From Deltaproteobacteria bacterium (lineage in GTDB: Bacteria > Myxococcota_C > UBA6777), in NCBI GenBank assembly GCA_006226375.1, contig SBHC01000054.1, forward strand, positions 62,001-126,000: a DNA stretch of 64,000 nt, read 5' to 3'. Below the pieces are notes generated by a model. The model had not been told where the DNA came from. It did no database searches and saw only the letters and a program-made list of their open reading frames with translations. Positions 9,401 through 20,700 of this stretch are shown piece by piece; position 1 is the stretch's first letter, and each line of letters starts with the position of its first letter. A program made the position numbers and the translations under genes.

Positions 9401-9429
9401 TTGTGAAGCAGGACCCCTCCCATTATATT
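9401..9429 (+). promoter_or_regulatory. Sigma70-type promoter for the moxR operon
   Basis: TTGTGA and TATATT are separated by 17 bases, close to consensus for a housekeeping promoter, and face the MoxR gene 83 bases downstream. The rest of the 337-base gap (9175-9511) shows no gene; apart from the hairpin just downstream nothing else was seen. Confidence 0.55.
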
Positions 9430-9440
9430 CATGAGGCTTT

Positions 9441-9457
9441 AGGGATGTGGCATCCCT
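9441..9457 (+). promoter_or_regulatory. Hairpin in the moxR operon leader
   Basis: A perfect 7-bp stem, AGGGATG / CATCCCT, with a TGG loop begins a few bases after the predicted transcription start. There is no T-run after it, so it is more likely to protect or regulate the 5' end than to terminate. Confidence 0.35.
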
Positions 9458-9511
9458 CAATCTCAAGTTTCCATCCCCCATCACCGCGGAAGAACATAGA
9501 AGGAGTTCCGA

Positions 9512-10696
9512 GTGACGGAAGAAAAAAAACCGGAATCGACCCCCCAAGACGCTGAGGCTGCGACCCCAGAATCCACGACGGATGCTGCGACGGAGACGGC
9601 CGAAGCCTCTTCCTCTGCGACCTCCTCTGAGGCCAGTGATACAGCTGAGTCTTCCACCACCCAAGACGAAAAGTCCAAACCCCAAGCTCCCACCACAGCC
9701 AAGGCCGACAACCGCGACCGGGATGTGATTGAGAAGCTGCATGACAGCCGCGACAACATCTTGTCAGAGCTTGGCAAGCGGATCATTGGACAGACGGACG
9801 TGGTGGAGCTTCTGCTCATCGCTTTGTTTGCGCGCGGCCATACGCTCCTCGTGGGTGTGCCAGGGCTTGCCAAAACCCTGATGATTTCAACGTTGGCGAA
9901 GATCCTAGACCTTTCCTTCAACCGGATCCAGTTTACGCCGGACCTGATGCCCTCCGACATCACCGGTACTGACATCCTGGAAGAAGATCAAAGCACAGGA
10001 CGCCGTCACTTCCGCTTCGTTCGTGGTCCTATCTTCTGTAACCTTCTTCTCGCGGACGAGATCAACCGAACGCCGCCCAAAACCCAGGCCGCCCTGCTTC
10101 AGTCGATGCAGGAGTACCGGGTGTCGGCCGGTGGACATACTTACCCGCTGGATCTGCCGTTCCTCGTCATGGCAACCCAGAACCCCATTGAGCAAGAAGG
10201 AACCTACCCACTCCCCGAAGCCCAGCTTGACCGATTTATGTTCCAAATCGAGATCAGCTACCCCAACCGGGAAGAGGAAGAAGAGATTGTCCGACGCACC
10301 ACCAGCGCGTTTGAAGCCAACCTCGACAAGGTCCTCAACGCAGAACGCATCATGGAGTTGCAGGACTTGGTGAAGCGCGTCCCTGTACCCGACCATGTGA
10401 TTCAATACGCTGTGGACATCGTTCGTCGCACCCGTCCCAATGAGGAAGACGCCGATGACCTGGTCAAAGAGTACCTGACCTGGGGTGCCGGACCTCGCGC
10501 CTCTCAATACTTGATCCTGGGCAGCAAGGCTCGCGCCGCACTGGCTGGTCGATTCAGCGTAGAGCGTGAAGATATCACCGCGCTGGCACGGCCCGTGTTG
10601 TCGCACCGTTTGATGACCAACTTCCATGCGGAAGCCAGCGGCATCACGTCAGGCCAAGTCATCGACGAGTTGCTCAAGAAATACGGCAAACGGTAA
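9512..10696 (+). CDS. MoxR family AAA+ ATPase
   Basis: A 394-residue MoxR ATPase. Residues 1-70 form a low-complexity Ala/Glu/Ser/Thr tail not found in compact MoxR proteins. The AAA+ core has Walker A GVPGLAKT at 115-122, Walker B LLLADE at 178-183, sensor 1 ATQNP at 221-225 and arginine segment LDRF at 239-242. The predicted start is a GTG behind AGAAGGAG. MoxR ATPases act as chaperones for partner proteins with vWA domains, and the next two genes encode a DUF58 protein and a BatA/vWA protein, so the operon has the classic MoxR-DUF58-vWA order seen in aerotolerance and envelope-stress clusters. Confidence 0.92.
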   Translation: MTEEKKPESTPQDAEAATPESTTDAATETAEASSSATSSEASDTAESSTTQDEKSKPQAPTTAKADNRDRDVIEKLHDSRDNILSELGKRIIGQTDVVELLLIALFARGHTLLVGVPGLAKTLMISTLAKILDLSFNRIQFTPDLMPSDITGTDILEEDQSTGRRHFRFVRGPIFCNLLLADEINRTPPKTQAALLQSMQEYRVSAGGHTYPLDLPFLVMATQNPIEQEGTYPLPEAQLDRFMFQIEISYPNREEEEEIVRRTTSAFEANLDKVLNAERIMELQDLVKRVPVPDHVIQYAVDIVRRTRPNEEDADDLVKEYLTWGAGPRASQYLILGSKARAALAGRFSVEREDITALARPVLSHRLMTNFHAEASGITSGQVIDELLKKYGKR

Positions 10697-10809
10697 ACCC
10701 ACAAGGCCCTCCCACTTCGGCTTGTTTGTGCCTTTGGAGAGCGCGACAAGACCGTGGGAGTCCTTGCAGGTACGGCACAACAGCCACTCTTGCCCCGAGG
10801 CAGATCTTT

Positions 10810-11739
10810 ATGAGCATACAAAGTCGGTTTCCTCTCCTTAACCCACAGAGCATCTCAAAGCTCCCTCCTGTGGCGCTCAAGGCTTTGCGGGTGGTGGAAG
10901 GAACCCTCGCTGGTTTGCACCAGAGTCCACACCACGGACAAAGCATCGAGTTTAACCAGCACAAAGAATACAGCCCCGGCGACGAGATCCGGAAGATTGA
11001 CTGGAAGCTCTACGCCAAAAGCGATCGCTACTACGTCAAGCAGTTCGAGGACGAGACCAACGTCCGCGCGTTCTTGCTCCTGGATGCCTCAGCGTCGATG
11101 GCTTACCCGGATGGTCAGGAAGACGACCGCCCTACCAAGTTCCGCTACAGCTCGATCCTTGCGTTGAGCATGGCGTATCTGCTGTTTCGGCAGGGAGACG
11201 CGGCTGGCTTGTTTGTGTTCAACGAGACACTTCGCAACCTGATGCCTCCACGAAACAAACCGTCGTACTTGTTGCCGCTGTCGCTCGCGCTGGAAGAAGA
11301 GTCACCACAAGGTGAAACCGCTCTGTTTCCAATTTTGCAGCAGATGTCGGAAGTTGTTCGACGCAAACGCAGCATGCTGGTGCTGTTCTCCGACTTGTTC
11401 GTGGACCTCGAGAAGGTCGGCCCGTTGCTGCGTCAGTACAACGCACAGGGTCATGACGTCATCCTGTTTCACGTGCTCGATCGCGACGAGTTGGAGTTTC
11501 CTTTCCGCGAGCAGACCCTGTTCCAAGATCTTGAGATCAAAGGGCAGGAACTTCAGATCGACGCCCACGCCATCCGCCCTTACTACCTGGAAGAAGTCCA
11601 AAACTATCTGGCCCAGGTGAAGAAGACGTGTCACGAAGGTGGCATTGAGTATTGGCAGGTGAACACGTCGGACAATCCAGAAGAAATCCTTCGAAGCTTT
11701 TTGCTACAGCGCTCGCGTTCACGCCGACGCGCGGTATAG
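10810..11739 (+). CDS. DUF58 domain-containing protein
   Basis: A 309-residue cytoplasmic protein of the DUF58 family, the usual partner of MoxR. The signature block reads YSPGDEIRKIDWKLYAKSD followed by a vWA-like start, FLLLDASASM, that keeps a D-x-S-x-S metal site. The start chosen gives MSIQSRFPLL; the longer open frame starting 84 bases earlier would add a stretch unlike the family and lacks a ribosome site. It lies between the MoxR gene and the BatA gene and is followed by the latter after 16 bases. Function is inferred from family and context: a substrate or client of the ATPase. Confidence 0.88.
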   Translation: MSIQSRFPLLNPQSISKLPPVALKALRVVEGTLAGLHQSPHHGQSIEFNQHKEYSPGDEIRKIDWKLYAKSDRYYVKQFEDETNVRAFLLLDASASMAYPDGQEDDRPTKFRYSSILALSMAYLLFRQGDAAGLFVFNETLRNLMPPRNKPSYLLPLSLALEEESPQGETALFPILQQMSEVVRRKRSMLVLFSDLFVDLEKVGPLLRQYNAQGHDVILFHVLDRDELEFPFREQTLFQDLEIKGQELQIDAHAIRPYYLEEVQNYLAQVKKTCHEGGIEYWQVNTSDNPEEILRSFLLQRSRSRRRAV

Positions 11740-11755
11740 GAGAACCAACTCCATC

Positions 11756-13828
11756 ATGGGTCGACTCGCCTTTACGCAGCCTTTGTTTTTGACGGCACTG
11801 GCTGCCATCGCCATTCCCATTATCATTCACTTGATCTATCGCCGCAAAGCGATACGCTGGCGGTTTGCAGCCTTTGAGTTTTTGCTCCGCTCGCATCGTC
11901 GGGTGGCTCGTCGGCTCCAGTTGAAACAGTGGATTCTCCTCTTTCTTCGCTGCTTGTTGTACGCCCTGTTGGCATTCGCGTTCGCCAAACCCTTTCTGCA
12001 GCGTGCACAGGGAGCGAACCCGTCGATGCCACAAGCGGTAGTGATTATCGTGGACGAGTCCATGAGTATGCGCTACAAGCGCAACAACCGCACCCTATTT
12101 CAAGACGCCAAAGACAGCGCTCTTCGCTACATTCGCAAGCTGCGAGGCGAAGACCGGGTGGCTCTACTTCGAGCCTCCAGCTCCCCCAAGACCATGCCTT
12201 TGGAGCAGCAAGAGCTATCCATCGACAAGTCGCCGGTGCTGAGCAAGCTGGAGAAATGGAAGGCCTCCTTCCGCGCCACAGACCTCCCAGCCACATTGCG
12301 ACGCGCGGCCGCCATTCTGGAGAATGTCAAAGGTCTCCAGCCCAAGATTGTGGTGTTCTCGGACTTTGCTCGTCATGCGTTTGACGGTTCATCGCAGCCC
12401 AAGCTGCCTCCGCTGCCCCCGGTGGAGTTGTTTCCGATTCGACCCAAAACTGTCGCCAACAACGCCATCACCCAATTAACGATGCAAGCGGCACCGTTCG
12501 CAGGAACCAACGCTTATCGTCTGACAGCCACGGTCCGAAACTACAGCGACAAAGCTGTCAAAGACCTCCCCATTAAGCTGCGCCTGGGCAACCGCGATCG
12601 CGTTCGAGGCTTTATCAAGGTCAAAGCCAACTCCACAGCCCAAAAACAGTTTGTGGTTCGACTGTCACAGGCCGGCTTCTACAACGGATACGTGGAGATC
12701 GGAAACGACCCCTTGTCGGCAGACAACCGACGCTACTTTGCGTTGCGCGCCCGGCAGCGGCCCAAGGTCTTGTTGGTCAACGGTGACCCACGAACCATCC
12801 CATACCTGGACGAGCTGTACTACATCGAGCGGGCGTTGTTGGACCCACGCGCTCCAATGATCGTCAAGACGGTGAACGCGAACTCCAAACTCCCTGACCC
12901 TTCGGCTTTCCAGGCTGTGTTCTTGTGCAACGTTCGGGAGATCCCAACGGCTTGGCGCGATCGGTTGATGACTTACGTCAACAACGGCGGCGGGTTGTTT
13001 TTGTCTGTGGGTGACCAAGTGAACCCATCAGCCTACAACCAACTGTTTGGTGACCTGTTGCCCCGTTACTTGCGCGGTGTTGCCTTGGCCGCACAGCGAC
13101 CGGATGGAACAGGGATCGCGTTGCAGCGTCAGTTTGGTGAGATCAAAGCCACGCACCCGATCTTTCAGCAGCTTTACAGCGAAGGGTTTGTGTTTCAATC
13201 AGCGCGTATCATCCGGCTGATGTTGGTGGAGCCGCGCCGGGCCAAGCAAGAAGGCCAGGTGCTTTGGCGCTACAGTCACGGTCCCCCTGCCCTGCTGGAA
13301 CGACGTGTGGGTCAAGGTCGCGTGTTGCTGTACACCACAACCATTGACCGCGACTGGACCAACGCTCCCATTCGACCCTTCTTTGAGCCCTGGATGCACA
13401 AGATCGCCTCGTATCTCTCGGGTGGTGCCCGGTTTAAGCAGGCTTCCAACTTGCTGATCGACCAAACCGCGCGGATGCCTCAAGTTCCTGGTTCGGGTCC
13501 TGTGCAAGCGATTGGACCCAACAGCAAAGGCGTGTGGCTTCAACCTGGACAAGCCGGTTACACCTTCCCAGGTGGTCCGGCTCCGGGCGTTTACCAGTTG
13601 GACCGAAACGGCAAGAAGCTGCCCCTGCTTCCTTTGGTGGTCAACGTTGACTCTAGGGAGTCGGACCCCACTCCCCTCGCAGCCAAGCAACTTGCTGGTG
13701 TGGGAACCGTGGCCGCCGTGAGCAGCGCCTCTGGATTAAGCCGTCAGTCCGAACGACTCTGGCCCACCATCTTCTTCCTCCTGATCTTTGTTTTCCTGAT
13801 GGAAGCTTTAGTTCTGCGGTTCATGTAG
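11756..13828 (+). CDS. BatA-domain and vWA-domain membrane protein
   Basis: A 690-residue inner-membrane protein. It begins with the BatA N-terminal domain (FTQPLFLTALAAIAIPIIIHLIYRRK) including one membrane helix; a second helix follows at about residues 60-80. A von Willebrand A domain comes next with an intact MIDAS motif in VDESMSMRY, then a large periplasmic or cytoplasmic middle region with a class-I glutamine-amidotransferase-like section (VNNGGGLFLSVGDQV), and a final helix (IFFLLIFVFLMEALVL). This matches the long BatA-type proteins encoded beside MoxR and DUF58. The three-gene operon probably acts in envelope maintenance or oxidative stress tolerance; the specific client is unknown. 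Confidence 0.85.
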   Translation: MGRLAFTQPLFLTALAAIAIPIIIHLIYRRKAIRWRFAAFEFLLRSHRRVARRLQLKQWILLFLRCLLYALLAFAFAKPFLQRAQGANPSMPQAVVIIVDESMSMRYKRNNRTLFQDAKDSALRYIRKLRGEDRVALLRASSSPKTMPLEQQELSIDKSPVLSKLEKWKASFRATDLPATLRRAAAILENVKGLQPKIVVFSDFARHAFDGSSQPKLPPLPPVELFPIRPKTVANNAITQLTMQAAPFAGTNAYRLTATVRNYSDKAVKDLPIKLRLGNRDRVRGFIKVKANSTAQKQFVVRLSQAGFYNGYVEIGNDPLSADNRRYFALRARQRPKVLLVNGDPRTIPYLDELYYIERALLDPRAPMIVKTVNANSKLPDPSAFQAVFLCNVREIPTAWRDRLMTYVNNGGGLFLSVGDQVNPSAYNQLFGDLLPRYLRGVALAAQRPDGTGIALQRQFGEIKATHPIFQQLYSEGFVFQSARIIRLMLVEPRRAKQEGQVLWRYSHGPPALLERRVGQGRVLLYTTTIDRDWTNAPIRPFFEPWMHKIASYLSGGARFKQASNLLIDQTARMPQVPGSGPVQAIGPNSKGVWLQPGQAGYTFPGGPAPGVYQLDRNGKKLPLLPLVVNVDSRESDPTPLAAKQLAGVGTVAAVSSASGLSRQSERLWPTIFFLLIFVFLMEALVLRFM

Positions 13829-13843
13829 GTCTCCAGGCTCTGT

Positions 13844-14389
13844 TCACCCTGCCCTTTCTGGCCACTCCCTTCGCAGCAATCCGTATTGGAACTCGCTTCC
13901 CCAAGCTCCTTTGAAAAAGATATTCTCCACAAAGTGAGCTTCCTGTCGAAAGCCTACCTTTTCCAGCAAACGCGAAGCTGCGGCATTCTCAGCGTCCACC
14001 GTTGAGATGATGCGATGCTTGTTCATGGTTTGGAACAAGTAGTCCACGAGGTGCCGCAACGCGAAGGTGCTGTAGCCTTGTTGCTGGTGCTCGGGTGACA
14101 TCGTAAAGCCCACTTCCACCTGCTCCTCGTCGATGAAATGGACAGCCAGATCCCCAACCAAAACGTCGGACGCTTCCAGCGCAACCGCCAGTTGAAACCA
14201 TTGTCCAGGAGTGCCGAAGGGATGCTCCAGCATCGCCGTGTAGAGACGAACCGCGTCCTCGTAGGTGTAAGTGGTCCAGCTTTGGTACTTCGCAACTTCG
14301 GGGCGAGCGCGATAGGCAGCAAACGTCTCCAGGTCACTCTCTTCGAACGCTCGGATATTGATGGGTCCACATGCAATGGAAGGGTACAT
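13844..14389 (-). CDS. GNAT family N-acetyltransferase
   Basis: About 181 residues in the RimJ/RimL-like group of GNAT acetyltransferases. The beginning, INIRAFEESDLETFAAYRA, is the standard first strand and helix; the acetyl-CoA loop region is HQQQGYSTFALRHLVDYLF, with the usual Q/R-x-x-G-x-A replaced by QQQGYS. The later ISTVDAENAAASRLLEKVGFRQEA block is the conserved N-x-x-S-x-x-L-x-x-x-G-F motif. It should transfer an acetyl group to an amine of a protein or small molecule. The ATG used here is four codons inside a TTG-initiated open frame; neither has a clear ribosome site. The gene is convergent with the BatA gene, only 15 bases apart. Confidence 0.82.
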   Translation of the reverse strand: MYPSIACGPINIRAFEESDLETFAAYRARPEVAKYQSWTTYTYEDAVRLYTAMLEHPFGTPGQWFQLAVALEASDVLVGDLAVHFIDEEQVEVGFTMSPEHQQQGYSTFALRHLVDYLFQTMNKHRIISTVDAENAAASRLLEKVGFRQEAHFVENIFFKGAWGSEFQYGLLRREWPERAG

Positions 14390-14663
14390 AAGCAATCTCA
14401 AAATATAGCGATGTTTCCACAGTCAGGGGAACAACCAGTGTTGGCAAAAAGTAAGCCGGAGCAAGGCAAAAGTCTACTCCCAAGCCTCACCTGCACTCGC
14501 GCCTTGCCATACATTCCACGAAGTCCCCTTGAGTCATTCCCCTACATATCTATTTTTGTTCTTTTTTCGTTCCCCTTTGTTCCTTGTTGAATGAGACCAA
14601 AGTTTGCGTTCATCAGTCCGTATATAGGATTATGACATTTTCCAGAGTGACTCTCTGACTCAC

Positions 14664-14688
14664 AATGACCCATTGCGTGTCGGTCATT
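14664..14688. promoter_or_regulatory. Inverted repeat AATGACC-N11-GGTCATT before the giant Cys-rich gene
   Basis: Two perfect 7-base half-sites lie 28 bases upstream of the start codon, a suitable place for a repressor or for an mRNA hairpin covering the ribosome site. The surrounding gap 14390-14716 contains no gene; TTGCGT at 14604-14609 with GATTAT at 14628-14633 could be a weak promoter. Confidence 0.35.
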
Positions 14689-14716
14689 TTACCCACTCAC
14701 AAAAGAGGAACGTTGC

Positions 14717-17700
14717 ATGAAGCTCATGTTTTCTTGGTCGCGTTTGCTTGTCTATACCATGGGTATAGCCTTGCTCATTGGAATCGGATGTGGAGGCGAA
14801 GTCGCTGTTTCCATTCCAGGATGCGAGAATTGCCCCGATCGCTGTCTGCTTGACAGCTCATCAGCCAAAGGGAAGTGTGTTCCCTGCTTGAAAGACACAC
14901 ATTGCCAAACCGACTCCAGCCCCACCAAGAAATGCACCGAGGACAACAAGTGCGTTTGTGGCACCGAAAAGGACTGCCCCGAAGGAAAGAAATGCAACGG
15001 TGCAGGCGGCTGCGTTGATTGTCTTCGCAACGAAGATTGCACGGACGGGGACAAGCTCGCATGCGTCGACAACAAGTGTATGCAATGCTCCCCAGGCGAG
15101 AGCCGCACCTGTTTGCCCGAAGGCAGCAAAGCCTGCATCAAAGGAAACCAACGCTGCCAGGGTGGCGTTTGGTCCGAATGCACAGGCTTCCAGTCCTGTG
15201 GTGACTTTGAGAAATGCGAAGACAGCAAGTGCGTACCTGATTGTCCAGACACCCAATGTGTCGAAGGCTCGTTCCAGTGTACGACCAACGCAACGGAACA
15301 ACCAGGCCAGTACAAGCTGTGTGTTAAGAACGCTCGCGGCTGCTTTGAGTACGGCACCGAAATTAAGAACTGCCCCCGCCAGCACTACTGTGACGGCGGC
15401 AAGTGTCTGCAAGCCAAGTGCCCCAAAGGTCAAAGCGACTGCAACGAAGTCTGCGTCAACAACCAGACCGATCGCGAAAACTGCGGTTCCTGTGGAACCC
15501 AATGCAAGCAAGGTGAAGTTTGTGGCAATGGCTCCTGCTCAGTGAATTGTCCCCAAGGACAAACCAACTGCAAGGGAGCTTGCTTCGACCTCCAAACCGA
15601 CCGCGTGCACTGCGGCTCCTGCGACGTCACCTGCAAAGACGGTGAGATCTGCAAAAGCGGCCAGTGTGTCATCTCTTGCCTCGCCGGTCAGCAGATCTGC
15701 GACAGCAAATGCATCAACCCCCAAAACGACCGTGAACACTGTGGGAAGTGCGGCAACGCTTGCGGCAACGGCCAAGTCTGTGCCAACGCCAAGTGTGAGA
15801 TCAGCTGCCCCGCGGGTCAAACCAACTGCAGCGGAACCTGTGTCGACCTTCAATCCGATCGCAAGCACTGCGGCAAGTGCGCCAACGTCTGCAACGATGG
15901 CTTTGTTTGTGCTTCCGGCCAGTGTCAGGTGTCCTGTCCTGCTGGGCAAACCAACTGTGGTGGTTCCTGCGTGGATGTCCAGACCGACCGCGCTCACTGC
16001 GGCGGCTGTGGAAGCGCTTGCCCCTCCGGTCAGGTTTGCTCCGGTGGCCAATGCGTTGTCTCTTGTCTCAAAGGCGAAACCAACTGCGGCGGCTCCTGCG
16101 TCGACGTCCAGACCGACCGCGCTCACTGCGGCAAATGCGCCAACGTTTGTGCCTCCGGTCAAGTTTGCTCGGCCGGTAAGTGTGTCGTCTCTTGCCTCAA
16201 AGGCGAAACCGACTGCTCCGGCTCTTGCGTAGATGTCCAGACCGACCGCGCTCACTGTGGCAAGTGCGGAAACGCCTGCCCCTCGGGTCAGGTTTGTTCG
16301 GCCGGTAAGTGTGTCGTCTCTTGCCTCAAAGGCGAAACCGACTGCGGCGGCTCCTGTGTGGACCTCCAATCCGACCGCGCCAACTGCGGCTCTTGTGGTG
16401 TGGTGTGCAAGTCCGGTCAGGTTTGCTCCAACGGAACATGCGTTGTCTCCTGTCCAGGCGGCCAGACCGACTGCGGCGGCTCCTGTGTGGACCTCCAATC
16501 CGACCGCGCCAACTGTGGAAAGTGCGGAACCGTCTGCAACTCAGGTGAAGTCTGCTCCCAAGGAAAGTGCTCCGTCTCTTGCGTGAAGAGTCAAACAGAC
16601 TGTGGCGGAAACTGTGTGGATGTCCAAACCGACCGCGCCCACTGTGGAAAATGCAGCAACGTTTGTCCCTCCGGTCAGGTCTGCTCCAACGCCAAGTGTG
16701 TGGTGTCTTGTCCGACCGGTCAGACCGACTGTGGTGGCTCCTGTATCGACCTTCAGTCCGACCGCGCTCACTGCGGCCAATGCGGCAATGTCTGCGCTTC
16801 CGGTCAGGTTTGCTCGGCAGGCAAGTGTGTGGTCTCTTGCCTCAAAGGCGAAACCAACTGCTCCGGCTCTTGTGTCGACGTCCAAACCGACCGCGCACAC
16901 TGTGGCGGCTGCGGCAAAGCTTGTCTCTCCGGTCAGGTTTGCTCCAACGGTAAGTGTGTTGTGTCTTGCCTCGCTGGTGAAACCAACTGCGCGGGCAAGT
17001 GTGTGGACCTCCAAACCGACCGCGCCAACTGTGGTGCTTGCAGCACCGCTTGTGCTTCCGGCCAGATTTGTAACGCAGGCAAATGTGAAGTTTCTTGTTT
17101 GGCTGGCGAAACCAACTGCTCCAGCAAGTGCGTGGATCTGCAAACCGACAACGCCAACTGCGGCGGCTGCGGCAAAGCGTGTCCCTCGGGTCAAGTCTGC
17201 TCCCAAGGCAAGTGCGCTGTCTCTTGTCTGGCCGGTGAGACCAACTGCTCCGGCTCCTGTGTGGATCTCAAAACCGACCGCGCCAACTGTGGAACCTGTG
17301 GAACAGCCTGCAAATCCGGCCAGGTCTGTAACAACGGCCAGTGTGAGATCTCTTGTCTTGCGGGTCAGACCAACTGCGGTGGCAAGTGTGTGGACCTTCA
17401 GTCCGACCGCGCCCACTGCGGCGGCTGCGGCAAGGTCTGTCCCTCTGGTCAGGTTTGCTCCAACGCCAAGTGTGAGATCAGCTGCCCCGCTGGCCAAACC
17501 AACTGCGGTGGCAACTGTGTGGATGTCCAATCCGACCGCGCCCACTGTGGCAAATGTAGCAACGCCTGCAAGTCTGGGGAAGTTTGCTCCAACGGAACTT
17601 GCGCCATCTCGTGTGTCGCAGGACAAACCAACTGTGGCGGCTCCTGTGTCGACACCCAGTCCGATCGCGCCAACTGCGGCAAATGCTCCACAGCTTGTGC

Positions 17701-20700
17701 TTCTGGACAGGTTTGCTCTAACGGCAAGTGTGTCATCTCTTGTCTTGCGGGTCAGACCAACTGCTCCGGCAAATGCGTGGACGTTCAGTCCGACCGTGCC
17801 CATTGTGGAGCTTGCGGAAACGTCTGTCCCTCCGGCGCTGTTTGCTCCAACGCCAAGTGCGTTATCTCTTGCGTGAAAGGGCAGACCAACTGCGGCGGCT
17901 CCTGCGTGGATGTCCAATCCGACCGCGCCAACTGCGGTGGCTGTGGCGTGGTGTGCGCATCCGGTCAGGTTTGCTCCAACGGCAAGTGTGAGATCTCTTG
18001 TCTTGCTGGCCAAACCAACTGCGGTGGCTCCTGTGTCGACATCAAGTCCAACAACCAAAACTGTGGTGGATGCGGCAAAGCCTGCTCCAGCGGTCAAGTT
18101 TGTTCCAACGGTACTTGCCGACTGTCCTGCCAGTCCGGCTTGAGCAACTGCGGCGGCAAGTGCGTCGACACCAAGACCGATCGTGGTCACTGTGGTGGTT
18201 GCGGCAATGTCTGTCCCTCGGGTCAGGTTTGCTCCAACAGCAAGTGTGTCTTGTCTTGTCCTTCAGCCACACCGACCAACTGCTCCGGCATCTGTGTGGA
18301 CACCAAAACCGACAACGGAAACTGCGGTCAGTGTGGTGTTCAGTGCCAAGGTGGAACCCAGTGTGTGCTGGGAGCTTGCTTGTGTCTGCCGCCCACAACC
18401 GCGTGTAGCGGTGTCTGTCGCAACCTCCAAAACGACCGCAACAACTGCGGCAACTGCGGCAACGCTTGCGCCTCGGGTCAACTTTGTGTCGCTGGCAAGT
18501 GTACCCTGTCCTGCCAAGCTGGCCTCAACAACTGCTCCAACAAGTGTGTGGACCTTCAGTCTGACAACAGCAACTGTGGTGCCTGTGGCAAGAAGTGCGC
18601 GACCGGCCAAGTTTGCTCCAACGGTACCTGCAAGATCTCTTGTGTGGTGGGTCAAACGCTGTGTTCTGGCAAGTGTGTGGTGCTTCAATCCGACAACAAC
18701 AACTGCGGCGCTTGCGGCAAAGTGTGTGCGTCCGGTCAAGTCTGCTCCAACGGCAAGTGTCTGTTGTCTTGTCAATCGGGCCTTACCAACTGCAATGGCA
18801 AGTGTGTTGACCTCAAGAGCGACAACCAAAACTGTGGCAAGTGCGGTACGGCCTGTGGTTCAGGCCAGGCTTGCTCCAACAGTAGGTGCGTCATCTCTTG
18901 TCCCTCCGGCCAGTCCAACTGTGGCGGCTCATGCGTGGACACCAAAACCGATCGCAACCACTGTGGTACTTGCGGCAAGGTTTGCGCCTCTGGACAAGTC
19001 TGTGTCAACAGCCAGTGTACGCTCTCTTGTCAGTCAGGCTTGACCAACTGCTCCGGTGTTTGTGTCAACACCAAAACCGACAACCGCAACTGTGGAACCT
19101 GTGGCAAAACCTGTCCTTCCGGTCAGGTTTGCACCAACGGTGCCTGCGTCATTTCTTGCCCCTCGGGACAAAACGTTTGCTCGGGCAAGTGTGTGGACCT
19201 GAAGACCGACAACAACAACTGTGGCACCTGTGGCAAGAAGTGTGGCGCAGGAACGGTGTGTTCTGGCGGAACTTGCAAGACGGTATGTCAGCCCGGCCTC
19301 ACCCTTTGCGGTGGTGGTGCTTGCGTCAACATCAAGACCGACCGCAACAACTGTGGTGCTTGCGGCAAGGTCTGCGCCTCCGGCCAAGTTTGTAACAACG
19401 GCGTGTGCCAGCTGTCCTGTCAGAGCGGATTCACGAACTGCGGTGGCAACTGTGTCAACCTCAAGACTGACAACGCTCACTGTGGAGCTTGCAACCGCTC
19501 CTGTCAGGGTGGCGAGATCTGCAGCAACGGAACCTGTACGTTGACTTGTCAGTCGGGTCTGACCAATTGTTCGGGACGTTGTGTGAACCTCCAAACCGAC
19601 AACCAGAACTGTGGTCGATGCGGCACAACTTGTGCGTCGGGCCGCGTGTGCCGAAGCGGCAGCTGTGTTATTTCCTGCCCTTCGGGTCAGACCGTATGCT
19701 CGGGTAAGTGCGTCGACACGACAACCGATCGTCTCCACTGTGGCGGCTGCGGAAAAGCCTGTGGTGCCGGCCAGATCTGCAACAACAGCAAGTGTGAAGT
19801 GTCCTGTGCGTCTGGGCTAACCAACTGCTCTGGAAGCTGTGTCAGTCTACAGAACGATCCCAAGAACTGTGGAGCTTGCGGTCGAGCCTGTGGCTCCGGT
19901 CAGTTCTGTGTCGCTGGCCGATGTACGGTGGTGTGTGGCTCTGGGCAAACCAACTGTTCTGGTGTCTGCTCCAACCTCAACACAGACAGCAACAACTGTG
20001 GCGCTTGCGGCCGAAGGTGTAGCTCGGGTCAGGCCTGCTGCAACGGTGTATGCCGAAGCATCCAGACCGATGAGAGCAACTGTGGAGCGTGCGGAAGGGT
20101 TTGTCCTTCGGGCCAAACTTGCTGCAGCGGTTTCTGTCGCAACTTGCAAACCAACAGCAGTCACTGTGGCGCCTGTGGTCGGAGCTGTGGTTCGGGAAGC
20201 GGTTGCTGTTCAGGCACCTGCCGCAACTTCCAGACCGACACCAACAACTGCGGCGGCTGTGGAAACAGATGCTCCTCCACTCAAACTTGTTCGGGTGGAA
20301 CCTGCAAAGCCTCTTGCAACACCTCAGCCAACCTGGCCCTCTCCGCAACAGCCTCCTCCAGTGGCGGTGGAACAAGCGGCCTTGGACCCAACGTGATGAA
20401 GGACAATGTGGGTGAACAGAGCAGCTGCACCACGAACTTCCACTGGGTGCGCACCAGTGATGTAGGCGCCAAAACCAACTCAGGAAAGTGGGCCGAATAC
20501 CGATGGAGTACGCCACAAACCATCGGACGCATCGTGATTGACACCAAGCTTTACACCAACAGCTGCTACAGCACAGGACGACAGTTGGCCGGAACTGATA
20601 TCCAGTATTGGAACGGTAGCACCTATGTGACCATCAAGAGCATCCGTAACCAACGTAACGACTGGTCCACCACGTTCACTCCCATCACCACCACACGGCT

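Noticed and set aside
16541-18190. A 549-codon open frame on the minus strand within the giant lipoprotein gene
   Set aside because: It exists only because the 129-bp repeat keeps several frames open; its translation is a monotonous Ala/Gly/Val/Thr repeat with no ribosome site, while the plus frame has a signal peptide and ordered cysteines.
15430-20290. Regular repeats that could be taken for a CRISPR array
   Set aside because: The units are 129 bp, contiguous, in frame and translated; there are no unique spacers and no cas genes.
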